Below are positions 9,295-18,223 of a stretch of 64,000 nt of DNA, piece after piece. A program made the translations under genes and the position numbers. Origin of the DNA: Candidatus Kosakonia sp. 282A-S69 (lineage in GTDB: Bacteria; Pseudomonadota; Gammaproteobacteria; Enterobacterales; Enterobacteriaceae); contig NZ_JAROAU010000001.1 of the NCBI RefSeq assembly GCF_029433855.1, positions 241,608 through 305,607 on the forward strand, given 5' to 3'. The notes below the pieces were generated by a model. The model was not told the origin of the DNA, made no database searches, and saw only the letters and a list, made by a program, of their open reading frames with translations. Position 1 is the stretch's first letter. Each line of letters starts with the position of its first letter.

Positions 9295-10128
9295 CTACGA
9301 GAGGCGCAGCAGGATCGCCCCGGCTGCAATGCCGCAGGCGGCGACAACGCGCACCCCCGCTACGCGCTCTTTGAGCACGAAACAGGCTAACAGTGCGCCG
9401 AACAGTATTGAGGTTTCACGCAGCGCAGCCACCACCGCCAGCGGCGCTTGCGTCATCGCCCAGAGCGCAAGGCCGTAGGAGCCGAGCGTACCGATGCCGC
9501 CCGGCAGCCCTGATTTCCAGTTAGCGACCAGATAACGGGAAACCGCGTGGCGGCGCGCCACCATTGCCCACAGCAGCAGGCAGAAACCATTGAGGAAGAA
9601 GGTCCAGAGTGTGTAACCGAGCGCCGAACCCGAGAGACGAACGCCGGTGCCATCCACCAGCGTATAGCTGGCGATAAAACAGGCGTTGAGTAGCGCCAGC
9701 CAGATACCGGTTCGCGACTGGCTGCGCCCGTTAAAGGCCATGCCGAGAATCGACAGGCAGATAACGGCAATCCCGCTCCACGCCAGCGCGCTCAGGGCGT
9801 CACCGAGAAGCAGCACGCTGACTAACGCCACCAGCAGCGGCGCGGTGCCGCGCATCAGCGGGTAGGTCTGGCTCATCTCTGAGACCTGATAAGTTTTGGC
9901 GACCAGCACGGTATAGACCACCTGCAGGGCGCAGGAGAGCGCGAGGTATGGCGCGCTGGCAAGCGCTGGCTGAGGAGAGAAAGGGAGCAGCACCAGCGCG
10001 ATAAGCGCGGCGAACCCGCTGACAGCAATGGCGGAGTAGAGCTTGTCGCTGCCCGCTTTGACGATGGCGTTCCAGCTGGCGTGAAGCAGCGCGGCGAAGA
10101 GCAGAATGCAGAAAACCGAAAGCGTCAT
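9295..10128 (-). CDS. EamA-family (DMT) permease
   Basis: About 277 residues forming ten hydrophobic helices in two EamA repeats, for example FAALLHASWNAIVKAG in helix 1 and ETSILFGALLACFVLKERV in helix 9. The family exports metabolites or amino acids; the substrate is not readable here. The frame opens at ATG 10167, but ATG 10128 (MTLSVFCILLFAALLHASWN) puts the first helix at the N-terminus as is usual. Neither start has a strong Shine-Dalgarno. It is an extra gene between emrD and the tisB/istR locus compared with E. coli K-12. Confidence 0.75.
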   Translation of the reverse strand: MTLSVFCILLFAALLHASWNAIVKAGSDKLYSAIAVSGFAALIALVLLPFSPQPALASAPYLALSCALQVVYTVLVAKTYQVSEMSQTYPLMRGTAPLLVALVSVLLLGDALSALAWSGIAVICLSILGMAFNGRSQSRTGIWLALLNACFIASYTLVDGTGVRLSGSALGYTLWTFFLNGFCLLLWAMVARRHAVSRYLVANWKSGLPGGIGTLGSYGLALWAMTQAPLAVVAALRETSILFGALLACFVLKERVAGVRVVAACGIAAGAILLRLS

Positions 10129-10198
10129 GGCGACCTGCGCACGGGAAATGTCACCAAAATGTAACATGACCGGCGCAAGGCGCGCCAGAACGCGAATA

Positions 10199-10228
10199 TT
10201 AAAGAGGGGCGGTTGCCCGCCCCCCTTT
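10199..10228. terminator. Bidirectional terminator after tisB
   Basis: GGGGCGG and CCGCCCC (10206-10223) pair around TTGC, flanked by AAAGA on the left and CCTTT on the right. On the minus strand it ends the tisB mRNA about 20 bases past the stop. Confidence 0.7.
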
Positions 10229-10247
10229 GGTGCGACTTGAACCTGAG

Positions 10248-10337
10248 TTACCGAAGAAACTTCAGGACTGCTTCAAGTAGTTGCAACAAGGCAACAATGA
10301 GTTTCAGGATCAGGATAACCATCTCCATCTGGCCCAT
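10248..10337 (-). CDS. tisB: TisB, SOS-induced membrane-depolarising toxin (type I TA)
   Basis: A 29-residue ORF that starts MGQMEMVILILKLIVA and ends in EAVLKFLR. It has the same length as E. coli TisB and shares its core ILILKLIVA and the amphipathic helix with regularly spaced charges. TisB inserts in the inner membrane, lowers the proton motive force and promotes SOS-linked persistence. An upstream in-frame ATG at 10343 touches the GAGGAG Shine-Dalgarno, so ATG 10337, six bases away, is the better start. The locus sits between emrD and ivbL as in E. coli, with LexA box, IstR RNA and the pairing site all present. Confidence 0.93.
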   Translation of the reverse strand: MGQMEMVILILKLIVALLQLLEAVLKFLR

Positions 10338-10403
10338 ACGCATCTCCTCAGGTAAAGGAGCACCGGCTGACTTACCTTTCCGCTGCCTGTTATCAGCCGT
10401 GTT

Positions 10404-10424
10404 GTTGGCGTAACGCAGTGTGCT
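10404..10424 (-). promoter_or_regulatory. IstR pairing / ribosome standby site in the tisB mRNA leader
   Basis: On the plus strand this 21-base block repeats the 5' end of IstR at 10640-10660 with one mismatch (GTTGGCGTAACG against GTTGACGTAACG). The tisB mRNA therefore carries the antisense copy and can pair with IstR about 65 bases upstream of the toxin start, as at the E. coli standby site. Confidence 0.85.
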
Positions 10425-10525
10425 CTCAAGGGGTTAAGGCGCTGACGGCACCACCCGTTTCAGCCAGGACTTAGCGCGCCGTAGTTGCGGCCCCCACACA
10501 GATGCGCAACATCAGTATATGCGAG

Positions 10526-10545
10526 TACTGTATTTATATACAGTA
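10526..10545. promoter_or_regulatory. LexA box controlling tisB (and IstR-2)
   Basis: TACTGTATTTATATACAGTA contains the full CTGT-N8-ACAG consensus with TA flanks. A -10-like TATACT lies on the minus strand at 10514-10519 for tisB. In E. coli the same box also controls the longer IstR-2 transcript on the opposite strand. Confidence 0.92.
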
Positions 10546-10604
10546 ATTATTGGTTGTTTTTGCGCCATTGAACCATACTTAATGCGGATGATTATGTGTA
10601 AAAA

Positions 10605-10633
10605 TTGCACAGCCAGATGATATAGCGTATAGT
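10605..10633 (+). promoter_or_regulatory. Constitutive promoter of IstR-1
   Basis: TTGCAC at 10605-10610 and TATAGT at 10628-10633 are separated by exactly 17 bases. They place the start at about 10640, the 5' end expected for IstR-1. It lies outside the LexA box, which suits a constitutive antitoxin. Confidence 0.82.
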
Positions 10634-10639
10634 TCCGCT

Positions 10640-10716
10640 GTTGACGTAACGCAGTGTGCTTGCGGTCACCAGCCGCAAAAGCTGCAAAAAAAACCTCGCT
10701 CCGGCGGGGTTTTTTG
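10640..10716 (+). ncRNA. istR: IstR-1 antitoxin sRNA
   Basis: About 77 bases matching the known IstR-1 layout. The 5' segment is complementary to the tisB mRNA standby site, a small internal stem follows (TGCGGTCACC / AGCCGCA), and an A-rich spacer leads to a terminator hairpin (CCTCGC / GCGGGG) ending in TTTTTT at 10716. In E. coli it pairs with tisB mRNA, blocks ribosome standby binding and triggers RNase III cleavage. A longer IstR-2 would start near the LexA box. Confidence 0.9.
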
Positions 10717-10854
10717 TTTTCAGCGTGGCAGTAAGAAATGTGATCAATGACCCACTTTGCTGCCGGTGCGTAAAAAGCAGTTGTCGGGGAGTGATTCCTG
10801 TGTTTGTATAAATCTCGTTAATGACATAAAAATTGTTCACACAACAGGTCCCCC

Positions 10855-10953
10855 ATGAACGCTGCCACTAAACCGATGAACCTACTAAAAACCGCGCACA
10901 ACGCCGCGGTGGTCGTCGTGCGTGTGGTGGTGGTCGTCGGCAATGCGCCGTAG
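10855..10953 (+). CDS. ivbL: IvbL, leader peptide of ilvBN
   Basis: A 32-residue leader. It reads MNAATKPMNLLKTAHNAA and continues with four valines, arginine and five valines, ending GNAP. Nine Val codons with two Leu codons make translation sensitive to charged tRNA-Val and tRNA-Leu; stalling here opens the attenuator downstream. Length and Val cluster match E. coli IvbL. Confidence 0.95.
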   Translation: MNAATKPMNLLKTAHNAAVVVVRVVVVVGNAP

Positions 10954-10978
10954 GGTCCGGAACAACACACGATTCCAA

Positions 10979-11017
10979 AACCCCGCCGGCGCAAACCGGG
11001 CGGGGTTTCTTGTTTTA
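10979..11017 (+). terminator. ilvB attenuator terminator
   Basis: CCCCGCC and GGGCGGGG pair around GGCGCAAACC and are followed by TTTCTTGTTTTA. It lies between ivbL and ilvB, at the expected place for the Val/Leu attenuator. Confidence 0.88.
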
Positions 11018-11058
11018 TCCCTCCCGGAAAGTCGGCTCAGAATAAGAAGGACTGGAGC

Positions 11059-12747
11059 ATGGCAAGTTCGGAAAGCACTCCTCAATCCACGCGCTACACC
11101 GGCGCGCAACTGATTGTTCATTTACTGGAGCGACAGGGCATCACCACCGTGACCGGCATCCCGGGCGGCACCGTGTTGCCGCTGTACGATGCCCTGAGTC
11201 AAAGTACGCAGATTCGTCATATCCTGGCACGTCACGAGCAGGGTGCCGGTTTTATTGCCCAGGGGATGGCGCGTACGCAGGGGAAACCGGCTGTCTGTCT
11301 GGCCTGTAGCGGGCCGGGTGCGACCAATCTGGTTACCGCCATTGCCGATGCGCGCCTCGACTCCATCCCGCTGGTCTGCATTACCGGCCAGGTGCCCGCC
11401 TCAATGATCGGCACCGATGCGTTCCAGGAAGTGGACACTTACGGCATCTCTATCCCCATCACCAAACACAACTATCTGGTTCGCGACATTGCCGAGCTGC
11501 CGCAGGTTATTAGCGACGCGTTTCGCATTGCGCAGTCTGGCCGTCCTGGCCCGGTGTGGATAGATATTCCTAAAGATGTGCAGACTGCGGAGATCGTCTT
11601 AAGCGAACTGCCGGAGCCCGGCACTAAAGCTCCGGCCCCGGCGTGGAATGCGCAGGAGGTGCGCGCCGCCGCAGAGATGATCAATGCCGCACAGCGCCCG
11701 GTGCTCTACCTGGGCGGCGGAGTCATCAATGCACCGCAGCAAATTCGCCTGCTGGCAGAGAAAGCCAGCCTGCCGACCACCATGACGCTGATGGCGCTCG
11801 GTATGCTGCCGAAACACCACCCGCTCTCTCTCGGTATGCTCGGCATGCACGGCGCACGCAGTACCAACTTCATTTTGCAAGAGGCGGATCTGCTCATCGT
11901 GCTGGGTGCGCGTTTTGATGACCGGGCGATTGGCAAAACCGAGCAGTTCTGCCCGAACGCGAAGATTATTCATGTCGATATCGACCGCGCCGAACTGGGT
12001 AAAGTGAAGCAGGCGCATGTCGCCATTCAGGGCGATGTCGGCGAAGTATTGGATGTATTGATCCCGCAGATTGAGGCGAGCGCGCGCCACGCGTGGCGCA
12101 ACACCGTCGGGCAGCTGCAAGCGGAGTTCCCCTCCACCATTGCGCAGAACAGCGATCCCTTAAGCCACTACGGGCTGATTAACGCGGTGGCGGCGTGCGT
12201 CGATGATGAGGCGATTATCACCACCGATGTCGGGCAACATCAGATGTGGACGGCGCAGGCCTATCCGCTCAATCGCCCGCGCCAGTGGCTCACCTCCGGC
12301 GGCCTCGGCACCATGGGCTTTGGCCTGCCGACGGCGATCGGCGCGGCGCTGGCGAACCCGGAGCGTAAAGTGATCTGCTTCTCCGGCGACGGCAGCCTGA
12401 TGATGAATATTCAGGAGATGGCGACGGCGGCGGAAAACAATCTCGATGTCAAAATCATCCTGATGAATAACGAGGCGCTGGGGCTGGTGCATCAGCAGCA
12501 GAGCCTGTTCTACAAATCCGGCGTCTTTGCCGCCACCTATCCGGGCATGGTTAACTTCATGCAGATTGCTGCCGGGTTTGGCCTGCACACCTGCGATTTA
12601 AACGCCGCCGCCGATCCGCAGGCCGCGTTGCAGGAGATTATTGACCGCCCAGGACCTGCGCTGGTGCATGTGCGCATCGATCCACAACAGAAAGTCTACC
12701 CGATGGTGCCGCCGGGCGCGGCGAATACAGAAATGGTGGGGGAATAA
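11059..12747 (+). CDS. ilvB: Acetolactate synthase I large subunit IlvB
   Basis: A 562-residue catalytic subunit of AHAS I, which condenses pyruvate with pyruvate or 2-ketobutyrate in valine and isoleucine synthesis. Domain order is the TPP-binding PYR domain with catalytic Glu60 (LARHEQGAGFIAQG), the central FAD domain (about 200-330), and the PP domain with the TPP/Mg motif GDGSLMMNIQEM ending in LMNN. The start ATG 11059 follows AGAAGGA. It is co-transcribed with ilvN, three bases downstream, under the ivbL attenuator. Confidence 0.97.
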   Translation: MASSESTPQSTRYTGAQLIVHLLERQGITTVTGIPGGTVLPLYDALSQSTQIRHILARHEQGAGFIAQGMARTQGKPAVCLACSGPGATNLVTAIADARLDSIPLVCITGQVPASMIGTDAFQEVDTYGISIPITKHNYLVRDIAELPQVISDAFRIAQSGRPGPVWIDIPKDVQTAEIVLSELPEPGTKAPAPAWNAQEVRAAAEMINAAQRPVLYLGGGVINAPQQIRLLAEKASLPTTMTLMALGMLPKHHPLSLGMLGMHGARSTNFILQEADLLIVLGARFDDRAIGKTEQFCPNAKIIHVDIDRAELGKVKQAHVAIQGDVGEVLDVLIPQIEASARHAWRNTVGQLQAEFPSTIAQNSDPLSHYGLINAVAACVDDEAIITTDVGQHQMWTAQAYPLNRPRQWLTSGGLGTMGFGLPTAIGAALANPERKVICFSGDGSLMMNIQEMATAAENNLDVKIILMNNEALGLVHQQQSLFYKSGVFAATYPGMVNFMQIAAGFGLHTCDLNAAADPQAALQEIIDRPGPALVHVRIDPQQKVYPMVPPGAANTEMVGE

Positions 12748-12750
12748 GCC

Positions 12751-13035
12751 ATGCAGAGCAGTGATAACGTCATTCTTGAACTCACCGTGCGTAACCACCC
12801 GGGCGTAATGACCCACGTCTGCGGGCTCTTCGCCCGCCGGGCATTCAACGTGGAGGGCATTCTCTGTTTACCGCTCCAAAACGGCGAGCAGAGCCGCATC
12901 TGGCTCCAGGTCGCCAACGATCAGCGCCTTGAGCAGATGATAAGCCAGATCGACAAGCTGGAAGATGTGGTGCACATCATCCGTCACCCGAGCGATCCCG
13001 GCGTGTTCAACAAGCTGGGGCTCTTTTTTGAGTAA
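12751..13035 (+). CDS. ilvN: Acetolactate synthase I regulatory subunit IlvN
   Basis: A 94-residue ACT-domain subunit (E. coli 96). The [20 protein letters not shown] segment is the ACT beta-alpha unit that binds valine for feedback inhibition. It begins three bases after the ilvB stop and ends the operon. In E. coli uhpABCT follows; here an unrelated convergent unit begins at 13079. Confidence 0.96.
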   Translation: MQSSDNVILELTVRNHPGVMTHVCGLFARRAFNVEGILCLPLQNGEQSRIWLQVANDQRLEQMISQIDKLEDVVHIIRHPSDPGVFNKLGLFFE

Positions 13036-13078
13036 GCGCTAAAGCGGCACGCCGCCCGTCAAGGCGGCGCGCTGTGGC

Positions 13079-13189
13079 CTATTTCTTACGCGGCAGCGGG
13101 GTGCTGAGGTAGTAGCGCGACTTCTTATTGGTTCGCACGCCGACGACCACAAGCACCACGATGAACAGGATATAACCGATATAAGACAT
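13079..13189 (-). CDS. 36-residue single-pass membrane peptide coupled to the upstream gene
   Basis: The ORF starts MSYIGYILFIVVLVVVGVRT: one hydrophobic helix of about 17 residues, then a basic cytoplasmic-type tail (NKKSRYYLSTPLPRKK). Its ATG overlaps the stop of the 677-residue gene upstream in a TAATG junction, typical of translational coupling, which is the main reason to believe it. No homologue is recognised. It may anchor or regulate the neighbour (inference). Its 3' end lies close to a GC-rich palindrome at 13047-13072 shared with the end of ilvN. Confidence 0.6.
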   Translation of the reverse strand: MSYIGYILFIVVLVVVGVRTNKKSRYYLSTPLPRKK

Positions 13190-15222
13190 TACTCATCCTC
13201 CAGTACGCCAAGCTTGCCCAGTAACGCCACTTGCCACTCGGGCGCCCTTTTTCTATCCCGCTTCGCCAGGAAGCGAACCACTAAAAAGTTGACGTAGCGC
13301 GACTGGAAAAACTGCTCCATTTTTTGGTAGTGATCGTCCGGCCAGAGCTCGATGGCGTAGTTGATCCAGCGGATAAACAGCCAGACATTTTTACGCATCC
13401 CGCCGCGTTGGTTCAGCACGCCAAAGGCATAGAGATAGGCGATATAGGCTCGCTTCTCCTCTTCAACGCGCGCCTCAAGCAGCACCTCAGCACACACTTT
13501 TTCCACCGCCAGCCGCTGATGCTCCGCATCACGGGACCAGAAGAGCGCGCAGGCATAGTCATAATGCGCCAGCGCGTGTCCGCGCCGGGTCGCTTCCTCT
13601 AACAGCTTCAGGCGCTCGGGCTGGGCTTCCCTTCCGTGCTGCGCTTCCAGGATGCGGCTTTTGCGGAACAGCGCTTCCGGCGAGCGGTTCTGGCAGGCGC
13701 GATCAAGCGCTACGGTCGCCGACTCTGCGGAGGGTGTAATCAGCAAGTTGCTGGCAGCAACCGGTGCCAGGCCACTGTGAATGTCACTTAACAGCAGCAG
13801 AGCGGGGATCACGTCATGTTCGGCGAGCAGAGTTAAAAAGCCCTGCGCCTGCGCTTTCTGCTGGAAGAAGCAGAGACGGTTGAGCAGCACGTTCAGCTTG
13901 TCCGGCCCGATGCGATCGTCCGTTTGCTTCAGACGCGCAAGCCACGGCTCCGCCGGGCCGGGGAGATGAACACCTTCCAGCGTCTGCAAACGCAGATAGG
14001 CGCTCAGCAGCAGCTCGGTCTCATTTTCGCAGCGCGCGCCGGTCAGCGCGATATAGCGCGGGAAGAGCCCCTTTTCATCTTGCAGTGCGTACTCTTTATG
14101 GCACAGCACCGACAGCAGCCAGAAGAGCAGTGCACCCTCCTGGGCAAACAGCAGCCGGACTGAGCCGTGGTTGAGCATAAACTCAATGCTTTCGTAGATG
14201 CGTCGCGCGAAGAGCGGGCTATGGGCGTAGAAGGTGTAATCATCATCCAGCAGGAAATGGACGTAGGTATCCAGGCAGGTGAGGTGCAGCGCTGCCTTAT
14301 CTTCCGGCTCCATCGGCAGTGCCAGCATCTGCTGGAACTCCTCATCGAACGCGCTGATCGCTTTGCCGCTGTGTTTATCGGGCCAGTGTTCGGGGTTACC
14401 GAGTTTATCCAGCCACTTCACGCTGTAGAGTTTGTTGCGCTTAAGCTCCGGCAGCGTGGTGCAGTAATGGCTGGCTAAAAAGTTGTCGATGGCAACATGC
14501 TCATCATCGCCATACCAGCGCGGGTAGAGGTAGTAGATAAACTGCTCGCGCACCGGCATGCTTTGCGGGTCGCACTCCAGCGCGCGGTTGAGCCAGTAAA
14601 GCGGCGGCATCTCCGCTTCCTGCTCGTCTGCGACGGGCAGACCGGTATAAATCGGCTCACTGGAGAGCGGTAAACCGCCTTTTTCGCGGGCGAAAGCCAG
14701 CGCCGCGTCTGAATAAGCGCTCAGATCGAGCTGTATCGGCTGATGCGGCTCCTCGAACCACGCGGGTTGGTTAAAGTGTCCGCTCGCCGTCAGCAGTAGG
14801 TAATAGAGCCAGGACGTCTGGTTATTCAGGGAGATCGCCTTCGCCGCCCAGTAAAAGAGCAAGTCGCTGCTGATGCGGGCGCGGCTCCACTGGGTTGCGG
14901 TCACCCGGTCTGCATACTGGCCGCCGCGCGCGTCGCCGGCGATGTTAAGCCAGCGCTGGGCCAGCATGGCACAGGGATAATGAGCCTGCGGCTGCTGCTG
15001 ATGCCAGGCGGTCAGCAGCTCGACGATCCTCTCTTCGCTGAAGAGCTGCGGGGTAAAAAGAAAGGTGTACTGGCTGATGATGGGAAAAAACGCATCATCG
15101 CGATCCTGCTGCCAGCGGGCCTCGGCGGCCGCGTAGTAGCGGGTAAGCGCTTCAAACTCCCCGGCCTGCATCAAATCGCGCAGCTGCTGGCGGACAGTAA
15201 AAATCTCATCCAGTGAAATCAT
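13189..15222 (-). CDS. DUF4034-like protein with C-terminal SEL1/TPR-like repeats
   Basis: A soluble 677-residue protein rich in Trp, Leu and acidic residues. The C-terminal part has helical-repeat-like sequence (EEATRRGHALAHYDYACALF near residue 570, then AYIAYLYAFGVLNQRGG), typical of SEL1-type repeats. The N-terminal half, with segments such as YWLNRALECDPQSMPVREQF, recalls DUF4034 proteins, but this family name is from memory and uncertain. No signal peptide or catalytic motif is seen. It is followed without a gap by a 36-residue membrane peptide. E. coli K-12 has uhp genes here instead. Function unknown. Confidence 0.7.
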   Translation of the reverse strand: MISLDEIFTVRQQLRDLMQAGEFEALTRYYAAAEARWQQDRDDAFFPIISQYTFLFTPQLFSEERIVELLTAWHQQQPQAHYPCAMLAQRWLNIAGDARGGQYADRVTATQWSRARISSDLLFYWAAKAISLNNQTSWLYYLLLTASGHFNQPAWFEEPHQPIQLDLSAYSDAALAFAREKGGLPLSSEPIYTGLPVADEQEAEMPPLYWLNRALECDPQSMPVREQFIYYLYPRWYGDDEHVAIDNFLASHYCTTLPELKRNKLYSVKWLDKLGNPEHWPDKHSGKAISAFDEEFQQMLALPMEPEDKAALHLTCLDTYVHFLLDDDYTFYAHSPLFARRIYESIEFMLNHGSVRLLFAQEGALLFWLLSVLCHKEYALQDEKGLFPRYIALTGARCENETELLLSAYLRLQTLEGVHLPGPAEPWLARLKQTDDRIGPDKLNVLLNRLCFFQQKAQAQGFLTLLAEHDVIPALLLLSDIHSGLAPVAASNLLITPSAESATVALDRACQNRSPEALFRKSRILEAQHGREAQPERLKLLEEATRRGHALAHYDYACALFWSRDAEHQRLAVEKVCAEVLLEARVEEEKRAYIAYLYAFGVLNQRGGMRKNVWLFIRWINYAIELWPDDHYQKMEQFFQSRYVNFLVVRFLAKRDRKRAPEWQVALLGKLGVLEDE

Positions 15223-15378
15223 GGTGCCTCATAAGGGAGATGTAAGAAAAATGTTGCCCATTGTCCCGAAAAACGCGCCGGGAACAAACCCCTGATTTAG
15301 GGGTTTGAGCGCACTTAGCACTGTTAGTCGACGGCGATTTGCCCGTATGATGAGCCTCTTTTCGCTGCGGGAGAACGT

Positions 15379-15831
15379 ATGATCTGGTTGATGTTGGCCA
15401 CGCTGGTGGTGGTCTTTGTGATTGGTTTTCGGGTGTTAACCTCCGACTCCCGCCGTGCGATCCGCCGTCTTACCGACCGGCTTAATATTCAACCCGTGCC
15501 GGTGGAGTCGATGATTGATCAGATGGGCAAAACCGCGGGCAACGAATTCCTGCGCTATTTAGCGCGTCCCGATGAGGCGCACCTGCAAAATGCCGCGCAG
15601 CTGCTGCTGATCTGGCAGGTGGCGATTGTGGATAGCGGTGAGCAAAATTTTCACTACTGGCACCGCCTGATGCAGAAAGCGCGGCTTGCCGCACCGATCA
15701 CCGATGCGCAGCTGCGCCTGGCGCTCGGCTTTCTGCGTGAAATCGATCCGGATAAAGCTGAACTGAGCAATTTCCAGATGCGCTACAACGCGCTCTTCGC
15801 GCCGGAAGAGGGCGTCTACTGGCTGCACTGA
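15379..15831 (+). CDS. yicN: YicN, DUF1198 protein
   Basis: A 150-residue protein, the same length as E. coli YicN, with one N-terminal membrane helix (MIWLMLATLVVVFVIGFRVL) and a cytoplasmic helical part ending in EEGVYWLH. Characteristic segments are RLNIQPVPVESMIDQMGK and NAAQLLLIWQVAIVD. Function is unknown. The ATG follows GGGAGA at good spacing. It stands beside nepI, as in related genomes. Confidence 0.92.
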   Translation: MIWLMLATLVVVFVIGFRVLTSDSRRAIRRLTDRLNIQPVPVESMIDQMGKTAGNEFLRYLARPDEAHLQNAAQLLLIWQVAIVDSGEQNFHYWHRLMQKARLAAPITDAQLRLALGFLREIDPDKAELSNFQMRYNALFAPEEGVYWLH

Positions 15832-15927
15832 GGGCGAAGCTGAAGAGTTGCCGAATTGTTAATTGCGTCACACTTTATGAATGTTACACTGCGCGACTTT
15901 CACGTTTAACAATTAAGCAGGTAATCA

Positions 15928-17112
15928 ATGAGTGAGCAAAGTGTGGCGCAATCTTCGGCCGATCCGGTCACGCGGCCTAACTGGTCTGCCGTTTTCGCTG
16001 TGGCCTTCTGTGTAGCATGCTTGATCACCGTTGAGTTTCTGCCGGTCAGCCTGCTGACGCCGATGGCGCTGGATCTGGGCGTCTCCGAAGGGCTTGCCGG
16101 GCAAACCGTCACCGTGACGGCCTTCGTCGCGATGTTCGCCAGCCTGTTTATCACCAGCATCATTCGCACCACCGACCGCCGCTATGTGGTGTTCGCCTTT
16201 GCGCTGCTGTTGACCCTCTCCTGCCTGCTGGTCTCGTTTGCCACCAGTTTTACTCTGCTGCTGATCGGGCGTGCCTGCCTTGGGTTGGCGCTCGGCGGCT
16301 TCTGGGCGATGTCGGCCTCGCTGACCATGCGTTTAGTGCCGATGCGCACGGTGCCGAAAGCGCTGTCGGTCATCTTTGGCGCGGTGTCGATTGCGCTGGT
16401 GATTGCTGCGCCGCTGGGCAGTTTTCTCGGTGGGATTATCGGCTGGCGTAACGTCTTTAACGGCGCGGCGCTGATGGGCCTGGCCTGCATCATCTGGGTG
16501 TGGATGGCGCTGCCGTCGCTGCCGGGGCAGACCGAGCAGCATCAGAATATGTTTGGCCTGCTGAAACGCCCCGGCGTTGCGGCGGGGATGCTGGCGATTT
16601 TCATGGTCTTCGCCGGGCAGTTCTCCTTCTTTACCTACATTCGCCCGGTCTATACGACCCTCGCCGGTTTCAGTGTGGATGGGCTGACGCTGGTGCTGCT
16701 CAGTTTTGGTATCGCCAGCTTCGTGGGCACCTCCTTCTCATCGGTGGTGATGAAGCGCTCGGTAAAAATGACGCTGGCTCTTGCGCCGCTGACGCTGGCG
16801 ATAAGCGCGCTGGTGCTGATTTTGTGGGGCAGCGATAAAGTGGTGGCGGCGGGGATCGCCATTGTCTGGGGGCTGGGTTTTGCCCTGATTCCGGTAGGCT
16901 GGTCAACGTGGATCACCCGCACCCTTGCCGATCAGGCAGAGAAGGCCGGTTCTATTCAGGTAGCGGTTATTCAGCTGGCTAATACCTGCGGCGCGGCAAT
17001 TGGCGGCTTCGCCCTCGATCATTACGGCCTGCTCTCGCCGTTAATGCTCTCCGGTGGCCTGATGCTGCTCACCGCGCTGCTGGTGGCGGCAAAAGTGAAG
17101 GTCAAAGCCTGA
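15928..17112 (+). CDS. nepI: Purine ribonucleoside efflux pump NepI
   Basis: A 394-residue MFS exporter matching E. coli NepI (396), with 12 hydrophobic helices. Segments include [20 protein letters not shown] in helix 1, [20 protein letters not shown] in helix 2, and the motif [20 protein letters not shown] in helix 4. In E. coli it exports inosine, guanosine and 6-mercaptopurine by proton antiport. The ATG at 15928 follows AGGTAA. REP elements lie downstream, before the convergent yicL. Confidence 0.94.
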   Translation: MSEQSVAQSSADPVTRPNWSAVFAVAFCVACLITVEFLPVSLLTPMALDLGVSEGLAGQTVTVTAFVAMFASLFITSIIRTTDRRYVVFAFALLLTLSCLLVSFATSFTLLLIGRACLGLALGGFWAMSASLTMRLVPMRTVPKALSVIFGAVSIALVIAAPLGSFLGGIIGWRNVFNGAALMGLACIIWVWMALPSLPGQTEQHQNMFGLLKRPGVAAGMLAIFMVFAGQFSFFTYIRPVYTTLAGFSVDGLTLVLLSFGIASFVGTSFSSVVMKRSVKMTLALAPLTLAISALVLILWGSDKVVAAGIAIVWGLGFALIPVGWSTWITRTLADQAEKAGSIQVAVIQLANTCGAAIGGFALDHYGLLSPLMLSGGLMLLTALLVAAKVKVKA

Positions 17113-17116
17113 ACCT

Positions 17117-17214
17117 CAACAGGCCGGGTGGCGCTGCGCTTACCCGGCCTGTGACGCCTGCTCGTTGCACCATTTTGTAGGCCCGATAAGGCGCAGCCGC
17201 CACCGGGCAACCTG
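17117..17214. repeat. REP/BIME elements between nepI and yicL
   Basis: Two REP-type units: CAGGCCGGGTGGCG with TTACCCGGCCTG (17119-17152), and GTAGGCCCGATAAGGCG with CCGCCACCGGGC (17177-17210). They occupy the whole space between two convergent genes. Confidence 0.8.
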
Positions 17215-17220
17215 CTTTGG

Positions 17221-18123
17221 TTAAGCAGCGCGCCCCCGGCGGCGTGAATCAAGCGCGATCAGCAGTACCGACGAGACGATCAGCAGCGTGCCGAGCCAGT
17301 CCGGCAACGTAAAGGCCACGCCGAGCAGCGCCACGGAGAGCAGGGCGCTGCTGAGCGGTTCAGCGCAGCTTAAAATGCTCGCTTTCGAGCCGCCAATCAT
17401 CTGCGCCCCCTTCAGATAGAGGCTGAACGTCACCGCCGTGCCAATCACCACCAGGTAGAAAAAGGCCATTAACAGTGCGCCGTCGATCACAAAATCACTC
17501 CCCTGCCCGGCATAGAACGGCGTCAACATTAACCCCGCCAGCAACATACTCCAGCCGACAATCGGCAGCGTGCCGTAGCGGGCAATCAGCGCCGAGGGGT
17601 AAGTCGTGTAAAAGGCGGCGGAAAAGGCGGAAATAATGCCCCACACCAGCGCGCCGGAGGAGATGGAGAGCGAGGTGAGATTGCCGTGCGTCACCAGCAG
17701 GAAGGTGCCGATTAACGAGGTCATGATGGCGGCTGAGACCAGCAGCGTCGGACGCGCTTTGCGTACCAGCGCAAACCACGCGACGATGATCGTCGGCGAG
17801 AGGAATTGCAGCACCGTGGCGGTGGCGGCGTTAGATTTCTCAATGGTCACCAGGAAGCTCAGCTGGACCACCATCGCGCCAAACAGCGTGAAGAAGAGCA
17901 GGCTCAGCGCATCTTTACGGTTTTTGAGAAGGGTAAAAATCTTGTCGCCGTGGAAAAACGACAGCGTGAGCAGGATCACACCGGTAAACAGCAGGCGCGT
18001 CATGGTTAACCACTGCGCAGAGATCGCGCTCCTCTCCATAATAAACTGCGCGCATACCCCGGAACTGCCCCAAAGCACTGCCGCGGCCAGTACGCAGAGC
18101 ATCCCTTTTTTCGTCGAACTCAT
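17221..18123 (-). CDS. yicL: YicL, EamA-family inner-membrane transporter
   Basis: A 300-residue DMT-superfamily protein resembling E. coli YicL (307): start [20 protein letters not shown], middle [20 protein letters not shown], end [18 protein letters not shown]. Ten membrane helices in two EamA repeats are visible, with the second repeat starting near residue 150. The substrate is unknown. It converges on nepI across REP repeats. Confidence 0.92.
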   Translation of the reverse strand: MSSTKKGMLCVLAAAVLWGSSGVCAQFIMERSAISAQWLTMTRLLFTGVILLTLSFFHGDKIFTLLKNRKDALSLLFFTLFGAMVVQLSFLVTIEKSNAATATVLQFLSPTIIVAWFALVRKARPTLLVSAAIMTSLIGTFLLVTHGNLTSLSISSGALVWGIISAFSAAFYTTYPSALIARYGTLPIVGWSMLLAGLMLTPFYAGQGSDFVIDGALLMAFFYLVVIGTAVTFSLYLKGAQMIGGSKASILSCAEPLSSALLSVALLGVAFTLPDWLGTLLIVSSVLLIALDSRRRGRAA

Positions 18124-18183
18124 TGCTAACCCGTTGATAACTTATTAACAGGTTAAGAAGCATAACACAGGCGTGCGCGGGAA

Positions 18184-18214
18184 CCGGAGGCGGCTTAGGG
18201 TCGGCCGCCTCCGG
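18184..18214. terminator. Long GC-rich hairpin at the 3' end of the beta-glucoside operon
   Basis: An 11-bp perfect stem (CCGGAGGCGGC / GCCGCCTCCGG) lies 10 bases beyond the porin stop. The T-tract (CTTTTT) follows it on the plus strand, so as an intrinsic terminator it points away from the operon. On the operon strand it may act as an mRNA end stabiliser. Confidence 0.55.
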
Positions 18215-18223
18215 CTTTTTACC

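Noticed and set aside
13047-13072. GC-rich palindrome after ilvN as an intrinsic terminator
   Set aside because: The stem is good (GCACGCCGCC / GGCGGCGCGC) but neither strand has a T-tract, so it is mentioned only in context.
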